Program-made: the position numbers and the translations under genes
The notes under the pieces: generated by a model
Told to the model about the DNA's origin: nothing
Database searches by the model: none
What the model saw: only the letters and a program-made list of their open reading frames with translations
In this document: piece by piece, positions 34,136-50,700 of the stretch
How positions within the stretch are numbered: the first letter of the stretch is position 1
Layout: each line of letters starts with the position of its first letter
Assembly: GCF_000004075.3 (NCBI RefSeq)
Contig: NC_026660.2
Location: 10,912,001-10,976,000, forward strand
DNA length: 64,000 nucleotides
Source: Cucumis sativus
Lineage: Eukaryota; Streptophyta; Magnoliopsida; Cucurbitales; Cucurbitaceae
Direction: 5' to 3'

Positions 34136-35499
34136 CTGTGTTGCGATGATTGAATGGAGGGAGGAAAGTGAATATAGAAATTGAAGAAGCGATATAGGTA
34201 TGAAGGAAGAAAGAAAGAAGGAATCTGGTAGAGAATTATAAAGGAAGAAAATGAGAAGAAGCGACAAGAGGGAGAAGGGCGGTTGTGAGTTGTTTTGGAG
34301 ATTCCTTTTGGGTCTGGAAGAAAGTTCCAGACAATTTCCTTTCTTGCCTTCGCTCTTCTCTTTCGTTCTTTCGTTCTTTCTTTCTTTCTTCTTTCTTTCC
34401 TTCGTATTTAATTTTGTTTTGTTTTTAAATGTCTCGTGTTAATTGAATTTGTTATTTATTATAAATTAATTTTACTGCCTTCTTTTCTTTTCATTTTTCA
34501 TTTTTCATTTTTCATTTTTCATTTTATAAAAATAATAACAATAATAACTTTTGTTTGCAACCAAAGAAACGGCGATTGGATGTGTTTAAATACGCGTAAC
34601 GCGTTAGGTTGGTTTAATGAGCGTAATAAAAAGTAGGCGTGAGAAACAAAAACACGGCTGTTTGTTGGACGCATCCAAATCGTCTACAATTCCCTATTCC
34701 CTATTCCCTCCCTTCCTCATCGCTTTTATATATTTTATTAGCTAACACTCACATTAATCATTTTAACATCAACATAACAGATCTTTACATCTTTGAAAAC
34801 ACCCACATAAGAAAAAGGATTTGAATAAGTTTTTGCAAATTTTTATATTAGCTAATCAAACCATTTCTGTCATGAGTTTTGAGAATGTGTTTACTTTTAC
34901 ATTTAAAAAATACTATTTGATTCATTCAAGGTCAACGTTTTTGGGCACTAAAATAACTCAAATAATAATGAATACGAATATTATAAATTTATAAATCTCT
35001 TAAACAGGATTTGGTGGCTACTAAAGTATTAACTTGGTAAACTCATTAGCATTGCTTTTTTCTTCTCAGAATGCATTTGTTTAAAAAATAATCTTATTCT
35101 TTCAAAAAAATTGTAATATTATTCATGACCTTCTCTTCAACATTGAAATAGAAAAATCATTAGAATGTCGAATGGTTATTTTAGCCACAGAGAGAAGAGA
35201 CCAAGAGACCAAGAGAGAAAGAGAGAAAGAAACAAACCAATAACAAATGAGATAGAATGGACCAGAAAAAGGGAGAAGAGCGAGAGGGAGGACTAAAAGT
35301 GAGAGTGAGAAGAGAGAAATGAGGTGAAGAGAGTGAGAAGAGGGAAGTGAGAGAGCCTAATATACTCTGTTTTGGAAATCTCACATACATATGAAACAAA
35401 GGGTAATAAAGTATGACAAATTTCTTCTTTTTTTTTTGGAAGTTTTGATGATTATAAAACCTTATTTTGATTATATATATTAAAGTCAATATATCAAAT
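34136..35499. other. SAP promoter side and spacer
   Basis: The stretch contains a pyrimidine microsatellite of CTTT/TTTC units (about 34355-34400) and four to five tandem TTTTCAT units (about 34489-34525). From 35180 to 35360 there is a purine-rich GAGAGAA stretch. No gene is supported. Confidence 0.6.
34489..34525 (+). repeat. (TTTTCAT)n minisatellite
   Basis: About five tandem copies of a 7-bp TTTTCAT unit lie in the divergent spacer upstream of the SAP gene. Confidence 0.85.
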
Positions 35500-37690
35500 T
35501 GCTCAAATTTGGTTGAAGCAGATTCATTTAATTATTCCAAGGATCAAACTATAAAGATGGTGAAGGAAGCAGTACAGGAAGATAATTCTGGCAATTATGC
35601 CAAGGCCTTCCTCTTATATATGAAAGCCTTGGAGAGCTTCAAAACTCATTTCAAGTATGAGAAGAATCCCAACATCAAGGAAGCCATTACACTAAAATTC
35701 AACCAGTACTTGCATCCTGCCGAAGTGATTCGGTGCTCTCTTCGATGATGGCGGTCTTCCTGGAACGAGTTCTAGTGGATATGGGGTGGATCCAGAGCAA
35801 GCTAAGCTGCTGCCCGATCTTCATTACGTGATCATAAAGAAGAAAGCCAAACGTCAAGTGGATTGATGTCGCTGGATTGGAGAGTGCCAAACAGGCATTA
35901 CAATAGGCTGCAATATTACCATTGAAGTTCCCTCAGTTCTTTACCGGTTAGTTATTCCATTTTACTTCAATATTGCAATTAATGTTGGATTACTCCATTG
36001 GGAGGAAAATGCTTGGTTGTTCTGGTTATGTGGCTCCTTTGTCTGTAATGTCATGGAGTTATCTCATTTGAAGTCATAATCTTATTGTCAATGAGCTTAA
36101 TAAAATATTGTGATAGACACAATCATCTAACTTTGTTTAGGCAAAAGGGTACCAAGTAGAGCTTTCTTGTTATATGGGCCTCTTGGAACTGGAAAGTTGG
36201 CGAAGGCCATTTCTACATTAGCTGATTCAACATTTTTCAGGTAATGGTTGTATGAACCCACGAATTGGATTTCCTCGTCTTTGGTAGTGCCATTCCACTT
36301 AATTAAGCAAATAGGCTTTTGTTAATTTGTTGCAACAGAATTTTCCTATTTGTTTTTAGTTAAGTAGTTTGTTATTTGTTGTTATTAACATTGTGTATCA
36401 GTACGAGTTTAATGAAAGTGTTTAAACTCTTCTCTTAATTGCTAATGTTATTTGTAATATGGTATCAGAGAGTATGTCTCAAAGTTCTTTCCCTAATTTG
36501 ACCATTCTTTCCATGACTCCACCTAATGATACATAAAACACAAACATGATTGCAAATTCCTCCCTGGCTCTTGATGTGTCCCCCATTGAAGCAAACTTAA
36601 TCCTTATCTCACTGTTATAACCATATATTTGGACATCTCTGGTTGATATTTTAAAGTATTTTTATTAACTATTAATCTTGGTTACTTTTTGGTTCATTAT
36701 TCCTTGCTTTAAGTTGAAGTATTTTATTTTGTGTCGGAAGTATTTCTTGTTCAGACCTTGTCTCAAAATGGGTGGAAAAAACTGAAAAGCTAGTGATAGT
36801 GCTTTCAAAATTGTTCGAAATGGCTTGTGATAGCGCTCCATCCATCACGTTAATCGATGAAATAGATTACTTGTGCGGTCGAGGAGGTGAATGTAATGAA
36901 AATGAAGCTTTTAGACGTATCAAGACAGAACTTCTTATGCAAATGCAAGTATGGTGTTTGTGAAGCAACAATATTTACACAGTAAAAAGAGGGGGATTTA
37001 TTACCATCTTGTCTTATGTTTCTTGTGCATTTTTTCATTGTCTTAGCGAATGCTTATTTGCGGAAAATACATTTTCAGGAAATAACGTTTCAAAACTATA
37101 TATCTCTTTGCATCTGTAGGGTGTAGGACACAACGATAATAAAATTCTTGTTTTTGCTACAACAAAATACACCCTATGCTTTGGATCAGGTCAAGAGAAA
37201 ATATGTATACTTCCATATTATGCTAAGGAACAAGGAAACACAATGCATGTTTGATTTATAAGTAGTGTTTTCAGGCCATTCGTCGACAATTTGACGAACG
37301 GATATACATCCCTCTTCCTGATTTGAACGCAAGGCAATATATATTCAAAGTACTGAAAGTTACATTTTCTCTTCATCTATACATAGTTCCTTTTTTTTTT
37401 TCCTTGGGGGTAAGAAATAAGCTTTGTTAATGTGCCTATTTAAATAGGTGCATTTAGGCGATACTCCAAATAATTTGACAGAAGGAGGTTTTGAAAGCTT
37501 GACACTTAGAACAGAAGGTTTTTCAGGCTCAAATATTTCAGTTTGTGCGAGTGTACAATATTATTTGTGTGGATTGAATTCTTATTCTTGGTGTTTTGTC
37601 ATTCCTTTTAGTCCATAGGTAGTTCATGCACCCCTTGAACTGGCAGGTGAAGGATGTGCTCTCCCAACCTATATTCATGTCTTAAAAAAA
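35500..37690 (+). pseudogene. decayed intron-containing copy of VPS4/SKD1
   Basis: This copy parallels exons 1-7 of the intact SKD1 gene at 38718-43441 and keeps introns at the same places, so it arose by DNA duplication, not retroposition. Recognisable exons lie near 35520-35947, 36141-36240, 36748-36952, 37120-37189, 37275-37346, 37449-37545 and 37648-37682. The start ATG is lost. The linker after the MIT-like domain is deleted and frame-shifted near 35740. The Walker A motif [13 protein letters not shown] is reduced to GPLGTGKLAKA. An extra base in exon 4 (ACAAAATACACC) shifts the frame again. Similarity ends in the VKDVL exon, followed by a poly-A tract. The Walker B box (SITLIDEID) survives. 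It lies about 1 kb upstream of the intact gene. Confidence 0.92.
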
Positions 37691-38689
37691 AAAAAAACGA
37701 AAGACGGAACGATTTTTATAAAATAAATGAACTATTCTCCTTATTATTAATTATTTTCTTAGCTATGAAACTCCATGTCATTTAATAATAACTCGTTAGA
37801 GTACTAGTTCTAATGGTTCTAGCTTATTAAAGATTGATTAGAAAATGTTAAAACTATTACTAGTGTATGCCTAATTTAATTAGTTCGTGTATGAAGATTC
37901 AAATTTTGAAATTGATTTGATCTTCAAACATTTTCGAAGAAACTATGTGTTTAATGACATTAAATATGTTTTTTTACTAAGAAATTTTAGATCAATCACA
38001 AATTACCAGTATGAAAATTATACGTAGACTAATTAAAAGTGGACATGTTTACCGAAAAAGAAAAACAAAAAATCTACTTATGCCTATGTCCAAATGTTAT
38101 ATTAATTGAAAATTAGAAAACCGAGAGGAGTTTGAATTTTGAAATGTGAGCTAAGGAAAAATTTGTGAAAGAAAAGTTATTTCCCCCAATATTTAATTAT
38201 AACAAGAGAGAGAGAAAATAAAGAAGTGAACCCTGGGGTCCGTGGCCGAGGCTTTCTTCGTTCCCACCCCCCTTTCTTTCGTTCTTTCCTTCTATTATTC
38301 TCTATCTCAGCCGTCTCCTATCGACGTTCAGCTCCACCACATCGTCAACCACCCACCTTTCTTTCTCCTCCCTCCGCCACCCAAGGGGTAACATCGCAAA
38401 TTTCCTTTTGATCAAAACGATATTTCTTATCATTTTAATTTTGAAGTCCTATTCTCTCTATTTATTCCAATCTCCATAACTGATTTCAAATCCAGTTTTG
38501 ATTTGAAATCCTCCTTCAAAATCTAGTGCCTTCCAAACAACGGGTTAATCTTATATGTTTCCTAGGAAATCATCACTTGAAGAAATCTAAGTTTTCGATT
38601 CTTTGCTTGATTTGAGATAGTCAAAGATCGATGTTCTAGGGTTTTTTTTTTTGTTTTTGGATCGCTCCGTCGTTTGTTTTTGTCTATCT
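37691..38689. other. spacer and SKD1 promoter/leader
   Basis: An AT-rich spacer runs to about 38220. A pyrimidine-rich leader-like stretch (38260-38400) follows and ends in a possible splice donor (AAGG|GGTAAC near 38387). No separate gene is supported. Confidence 0.55.
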
Positions 38690-38717
38690 ATGAAATTTGG
38701 TTGGAGTTATTCAAGAG

Positions 38718-38725
<8 letters not shown>
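38690..38725 (+). other. upstream ORF overlapping the SKD1 start
   Basis: An ATG at 38690 opens 11 codons and stops at TAG 38723-38725, overlapping the main ATG (38718) in another frame. It would reduce SKD1 translation if present in the mRNA. A leader intron ending at TTCAAG|AG just before the start would remove it. Confidence 0.45.
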
Positions 38726-43441
<4,716 letters not shown>

Positions 43442-44704
43442 GGAGTGTGTTATAGTTTTTATCGAGTCTTATCTCAATCATCGCTGTTGCATACAACCCA
43501 TCAGAGTTGTATTTTATTATTTGTTCCAGCTCCAACAAATTTATATACTTTTCAATTGTCCATTGAAGGAGAAGCAAATATGAACATTTTGTATTGAGCA
43601 GAAACATTGAAATCTGACCTTTCTTATATTTGATGCCCTCCAATTTGTGTATAAAATAGTTACAAGAATTGAAATAACGAATGGTGTTTGCTAGTGATAT
43701 TCTTGGCATTTAGATACATAATTATGAAGCGTACAACATTATTTGTTTGTCCTCTAGGTTCTAACATTAAAATTTCATATCGAACTATTATTATCTTTGA
43801 GATGTTAAGTCAATTTTAATGACTGTCCTTAACTCCCTGGGGGTTATAAGCTACGTTACTCGTAGTTACTTGGATGATCTAAAATGGAATTGTCAATTGT
43901 AATGTTATAAATCTATAATTGCACAAGCTTTAGTACTTAAAGTTCAAGCTTCTGCTCAATTGACATGGTCATCCACATCAATAATACATATACTAATTCC
44001 TTATTATTTTTCTTTTGGGGCACAATTGGTATTGTGTCCTTATAATGTTACACGTCTAATAATTTAAAAATACCTACATATTTGAATTTCGAGTAACCAC
44101 ACTTTATGGTTTTTTTGTGGCAAGACAAAAAGGATGGGTACATAGGCTACCTCATCATCTCTATAAAAAGAAAAAAAGCAAGAATTCTATCTTATCATCT
44201 CTACCTTATAGTTTCACAATTCAAACTTCAACCTTTTGATCGAGAATTGAGATATATTGAGGTAAGCTACAAAATCATTTTATATGTTCACTCTTTCTCT
44301 TTTCCTTTTTATTTTCTCAATGAGACTATCCATTAAATTTTGTAAAAAATTATACTAGGAATTTGTTTTTAGTTGTTTTGTCTTGTTTTTCAAGTCCCAA
44401 TTAAATTAATTTTTAAAAGAACTTTCGATTCTTCGTTAGAAAACATTTATTATACTAAAAGATCTTAGGTTTCACACATTAAATTTAATTATATAATTGA
44501 AATGATTTCACAAAGATGTATAAAAAGAGTAGAGATGGAAGAGAGACGTTGAGAAATGAAAATTGGTGGATGAAATTCATCAATTTGGATAAAGTTGAAA
44601 CCCAAATCTTTTTGTAAGCATGCATATCACTCAACACATACAACCAAAATACAAAACCTCCATTGCTATCTATATATCCAATCAAAACACTTCCATTCTC
44701 AATC
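43442..44704. other. SKD1 3' flank and AGPase promoter region
   Basis: No gene is supported. A TATA-like CTATATATCC at 44670-44679 lies about 110 bp before the AGPase start. The short open frame at 44106-44336 shows no family features. Confidence 0.55.
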
Positions 44705-44758
44705 TTCTTCTTCTTCTTCTTCTTCTTCTTCTTCTTCTTCTTCTTCTTCTTCTTCTTC
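44705..44758 (+). repeat. (TTC)18 microsatellite in AGPase leader
   Basis: A pure TTC run ends 25 bp before the AGPase start codon, so it should lie in the 5'UTR. It makes spurious poly-Ser and poly-Lys/Glu open frames on the two strands. Confidence 0.95.
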
Positions 44759-44783
44759 ATTGATCAAACATTCAACCATATTA

Positions 44784-47700
44784 ATGGTAGCCTCTGCCGC
44801 TGCCCACTTGCACACTGCAATGGCATTGCATAAAGTCACCAACTCCAACATGCTACAGGTGAGGTTCTGTAATGGAGAATTCATGGGGAAGAAGCTCACA
44901 TTTCAACAGAGGAAACAAAATATTAATTACATTCCAAATCTCAAACGGAAACTTTGTATCTCTTCTCTTATTGCCGATATAGCAGCTGAATCCAAGGTAA
45001 AGCTAATGCAATAATGCAAGTCTCCTTTCAAGTTTTGTTCAGCAATATCTTCATTTAACGATGTGGTTCAATGTCGTATACAGTTGAGAGGATTGAACAT
45101 GGAAAAACGTGACTCGAGAACGGTGGTGGCGGTTATACTTGGAGGAGGAGCGGGTACTCGTTTGTTCCCGCTCACTAAACAGAGAGCAAAACCGGCGGTG
45201 ATTATCGGATTATTGCCTCTTTCTGAATCTCTGTTCTTATCGGATTTGTTTGTCTTATCTTCATTTTTACATTAATTGCAGGTTCCGATCGGTGGGGCTT
45301 ACAGACTGATTGATGTGCCGATGAGCAATTGCATAAACAGTGGAATCAACAAGGTTTACATTCTCACACAGTTCAATTCCGCATCGCTCAATAGGCATCT
45401 CGCTCGCGCTTACAATTTCGGTAGCGGAGTCACCTTAGGAGATGGTTTCGTTGAGGTAATTTCTTCATTCTTCATTTCGATTCATTGTTTTGGATTTTCA
45501 AATATAGAGATGAAAGATTCCGACGAGATTCTCATTATCTCGCTGCAGGTTCTAGCAGCTACTCAAACTCCAGGAGAGGCCGGGAAGCGGTGGTTTCAGG
45601 GGACTGCCGATGCCGTACGACAGTTCCATTGGCTTTTTGAGGTATTTAGAAATCAGAAATCACTTTCTTCGTTAAGTCGCTCAAATTAACAAATGCATAA
45701 GCTTAGGGTAAATTTGAGAGAAACAATCATTAGATTAGATTCATCAAAACCAGAGCATTATCAAATTTATTGTCATCTTTGTTAAGTTACTCAGTTGAAA
45801 ACTTAAACAACATAGAATGTTCATAAGGGCTTTCTTTCGTCACAATATGTGAAGGGAAATTAGGGTGGTTGACGGCATCAGGAAATCCTTGAGTCTCCAT
45901 ACAAAGCCCCGCATGAGCTTCATACACAAAACCTCCTTTTCCAGTCAAATTCCTAAGCCAATTACCTGTGTAAAACTGCAATCCATCGGCGTTAGTCCAC
46001 AATTCCAGTACTCGTCCGGACTTCCTCTCTCGTAGAGTAGCAGCTTTCCTATTTTCTCTCCCCTTCAATCCATCTAACACATAGTAAATATCAAACCCAT
46101 TTGGTAATTTCTTCATATTATCACCGATGATTTTGGGTGTCAGAAAATCGTACGGCGTTCCTTGAACCGGCATGATTTCACCTGTAGGAATCATATGGGT
46201 ATCAACGGGAGTGATTCGGGATCCAAAAATTTGGATCTGGTGAGAGAGAATGTCTTCACTGTTGTGCCCACCTAGATTCCAATAGGCATGCTGTGCTAGG
46301 TTCACAGGAGTTGGTTGATCCAGAGCAATAGCTTTCATTTCAACAGCTAATTGTGTTTCTGAGAGAAGATAGTAACTAACTGTAGCGATTAAATCTCCAG
46401 GAAATCCTTCTTCTCCATTGAAACTTCTGTAAGTAAAATGAATCTGAGGATTAGGATCTTGTGTACTTTTTGTGTTTACTTCCCAAATTACATGGCTGAA
46501 GCCTCTGGAGCCACCGTGAATGGTGTTGTTCCCATCGTTTGGTTCTAATCTGTATAGGGTTCCATTTAGGATGAATTGAGCATTGCTTATTCTGTTGGCA
46601 ACTCGTCCAACAATGGCGCCGAAGTTGCCTCTTCGTCTAACATAATCCTGTGTTGTGTCAAACCCAAGAACGATATCATCAAGATTTCCATATTTGTCTG
46701 GAACAACAATGGAAATAATAGAGGCACCGTAGTTGGTGAATTTCACAGAAAAGTTTCCTTTCTTGAGCTCATAGACCCCAATGTTTTGATTACAGATACA
46801 GCCATTAACACGTCCAATAGAAATAATAAGGATCACTTGGAATAGTGTGGAGAACATTCCCATGATTTGCTTGAAGCCTGGGAAGCTGACGATTGTCTTT
46901 CTCAATGAACACTTGCGGTTTCTTTTATGGTTTTTGCATTAAATGGTTAACTAGTTAATAATTTAAAATTGAGATGTTTGGTGAGCAGATCATAAATGGG
47001 ATTTTTCACATTTTGAATTCTTTTAAAATATAGAAACTTATTGTAAATGAGGATGACAAACCTTGTAGAAACATTTAAAAATTAGTTGAATTGGTGGTAA
47101 ATTATAAACTTTTGCTATATTTGAAAAAAAAAATAGTTTATCATTTAAAACGTTGAACGTCTTATTACTAAATTTTAGTTTAAATTTGGTTCTAAATGTC
47201 AACATTTATATTTTTAATATCAAAATTTTCAATATTTTTTTTAATTGTCCGTGTCTATTAGTTAAATTTAAATGAATTTTTAAAAAAATCATAACTAAAT
47301 TTTTTTACTATTTTTAGTCCTTATTAAAACCAAATTTAAAGTTTTTTTTGTTTTTAATTATTATTTCAAATTAATTAACAGATAGTGAAACTAATGAATA
47401 TATATTTAATGAAAAATTGAAGTTAAAAATAAAGAACGTAAAGGAACATTTTTTTTTTAATAGCAAAATAAATTAAAATATTTGTAAAATAGAATAAAAT
47501 TTTAAAATTTTATTCATATAATATTTTATTATTGTAGAATATCAATGACTATTAGTGATAAAATTTGTTATATACGGTAAATATTTTGTAAAAATTGTTA
47601 TTTTTAAAAATTCTCGAAATCTAAAAGTAAAAACTAAAATCAAAATATGAAAAAGTAAAATTATAAAATTTTGAAACTCATCCTAAATTAAAATAAAACT

Positions 47701-50700
47701 TCTAACTTGAAAAGAGTTTATGGGGAAAAAATTGATTTTTTACCCTTTTTTATTGAAGTTATTATTGTTCCATTAATTTCTCCAACATCCGTTGTTAGAA
47801 GTTAAAGTCACATAAGAGTTAGATAATTTTGAAACCATTTTAAAATTTGAGTGTTAATTAGTTTAAAATTTTTGAAATAACAATAAAAACCATCCTTAAT
47901 TACAATGTTTCGGTTACACTTATATCCATGTCTTCATTTTAGCGAAAAAAAGTTCAATTAAATTGTACTTTTTAGCAAGGGATGAAAATATCAAAATGTT
48001 AATTCAAAATAATATTTAAATTATTAAATAGATTTCTATATTATTCTTTTAAAATAAAATGGAACGTGTCTACACAATTTTAATATTCTACATGACTTGA
48101 AATTGATAATGCGTACAAGTCATATATGTTCAACTAAAATAACTTTTATACAATTTTAAAGTTGAATACAAGTGGAAAGTTTTTCAAGATCTCACGTTAA
48201 ATAAAATCCAACTTACATCAAGTTAATAAATAATGGGAGAATAGTCTTTGAAAAAAAAAAACCATCAAGTAAGAAAGTTAAATTATATTTTATTAATAGT
48301 TTCAATACTAATACTAAGCTATTTTCTATCGAATATAATAAATTTTCATAGAGAAAGCTATATCGATAATTTGTGTCATTATAATTACTGTTATTGGACA
48401 TTTTTCATGTGTCATCTAGACACTTTTCTCGATGATGGATTCAAGGACTAAAAAATAGCTTTTAGGACTTTTTGGTTTTCATTGATATAGATATTAAATA
48501 TCTGAAATTTAGATGTATGAGATGATTAAAGTATGTATTTGGATGGACAAGATAATTAATGTCTTAAAGTTAAATATTTGTTTTCAATTCAATAATTTGT
48601 AAAAATAAAACTAAATAACTACTTAACTAAAGGCTAAGGGATGAATTAAATTTAACATAAAATAATTTGTTATTATGTTAATTAATTCCTTGGTCAATGA
48701 AATAATAAAATAAATAAAAAATAAATAAAAGAATACATTTTAACTAAGCCAAATTAAATTAATTAGAATATTAATAATTAACAATAATAGTTTATACTAA
48801 AATAGCACAAAAAATTAACTATAAAAAATATTGGTTGAAATTTATTAAATATAAATAATGTATTTATATTAATTTATAAACTAATTAAGTTATGTTGTCA
48901 TCTCACACTTTCAATAGGACATTAAGAAAACTCATATAATGTGAGTTTTAAAGTTCCTAGATATGAAATTGATATTAAATGTCTGTCTAAAATTCTATGA
49001 GAAATTAAACGTCTGCCTAAAATTTCATGGAAAAACCTGTAAAATGAATGTAGAGTCATAAAATCAGCTTTTTTTTTTTTTTTGGTGAGCTCATATTAAG
49101 GATATTGATTATAACATTTGATGCAGTTCATCAATGGAGAAAGAAAAGAATTACAATATCTGAAAGAGTTGGTTCATTTTACTGCAGGATGCAAGAAGCA
49201 AGGACATTGAAGATGTGTTGATTCTTTCTGGGGATCACTTGTATCGAATGGACTACATGGACTTTGTTCAAGTAAGAAAAGAAATTAGTTTGAGTTATTC
49301 AATGTTTTTTTTCCCAAGATCTTTTCTTGAATATTGAATTTTTGTCCCGATCATCGACAGAATCACCGGCAGAGTGGTGCAGACATCACTCTTTCTTGTA
49401 TCCCAATAGATGACAGGTATGCTGGAATCACATTAGTTCTTTACATTCAGGTTGGTACCTTGATCTTCAATTGTAATATATAATACTATGATTGATTATT
49501 TAATCATCATTCATTTTTACAATATGTGTATGCCTTATATCTTTTTTACAATGAAGTCGAGCGTCGGATTTTGGGCTAATGAAGATCGACAATAGCGGAA
49601 GGGTTATTTCATTCAGTGAAAAGCCTAGAGGGAAAGACCTGAAGGCGATGGTAAAAACATAATAAAAACAGTAGTGTACAATAGTATGACTGGGCTTTTT
49701 ACTAGTTCAGAAACTAAAATATATGGTAAATTGTTATTAACATTATATATAGGAAGTGGACACAACAGTTTTAGGACTGTCAAAGGATGAGGCATTGAGA
49801 AAGCCGTACATAGCTTCCATGGGAGTTTATATCTTCAAAAAGGAGATACTTCTAAACATTTTGAGGTATCAACCATGAATGAAGAATAACTGACTTAGCA
49901 TGTTTTTTGGTTTATATATTAATTTAAAACATGGGATGTGGGATTCTAAATGCCAGAAATTGTTTGCGTCAGATGGCGCTTCCCAACTGCGAATGACTTT
50001 GGATCAGAGATAATCCCTTTCTCAGCAAGAGAATTCTTGATGAAGGTAGGCCTTATTAGAGATTTTTCAATGCTTTTGCTCGTGTTATGTTTTAGATAAG
50101 CATGAGGTTTAAACTCAAAAGCAGTTGGTTATGAGAAGAGTAACCCGTGTATTATCTTTTTGATGTGAGATTTCAACATACACGTGTCGTTGCTTGCTTT
50201 CTAATTTTTATTGTTTTAAGGTATGCAGCACTAGAACTTAGAAGTTGAATGTATAGTTTGGTTGTAGACTACTGCCATTATATTATTCCTCTGCTTAAAA
50301 TGTGTTGTGAATATACATTTTTTGCAGGCATATTTATTTAATGATTATTGGGAAGACATAGGGACTATTAGATCCTTCTTTGAGGCAAATCTTGCGCTGA
50401 CAGAGCAGGTATGAACTTAATACTAAAAGGATGCCTTTCAAATAAATTTGCTATCTAAGAAATCATGTTAATGAATTCAAGCAAGGTTCTGAAGATGAAA
50501 GGAAACAAACAATTGACCCCATTCGAAAACCTATCAAACTTGGTTTTAATCTTTTGTTTTAGAAACTTACGATCATTTTCTCCCAATCTCCTTATCATAG
50601 TTATCATTTCATAGAGAAATATTTGAATTCTTGTTCAAATTTCTAAAACAAAAACAAAACTTTAAAACAAGGTGAAATTAATTTATGTTTTTCAGCCACC

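Noticed and set aside
44485-44899. Lysine-, glutamate- or serine-run open frames on both strands
   Set aside because: They are translations of the (TTC)18 microsatellite. The only supported coding start here is ATG 44784.
46864-46905. Upstream extension of the epimerase frame (14 codons)
   Set aside because: It begins at TTG, not ATG. The ATG at 46863 gives a sensible signal-peptide start.
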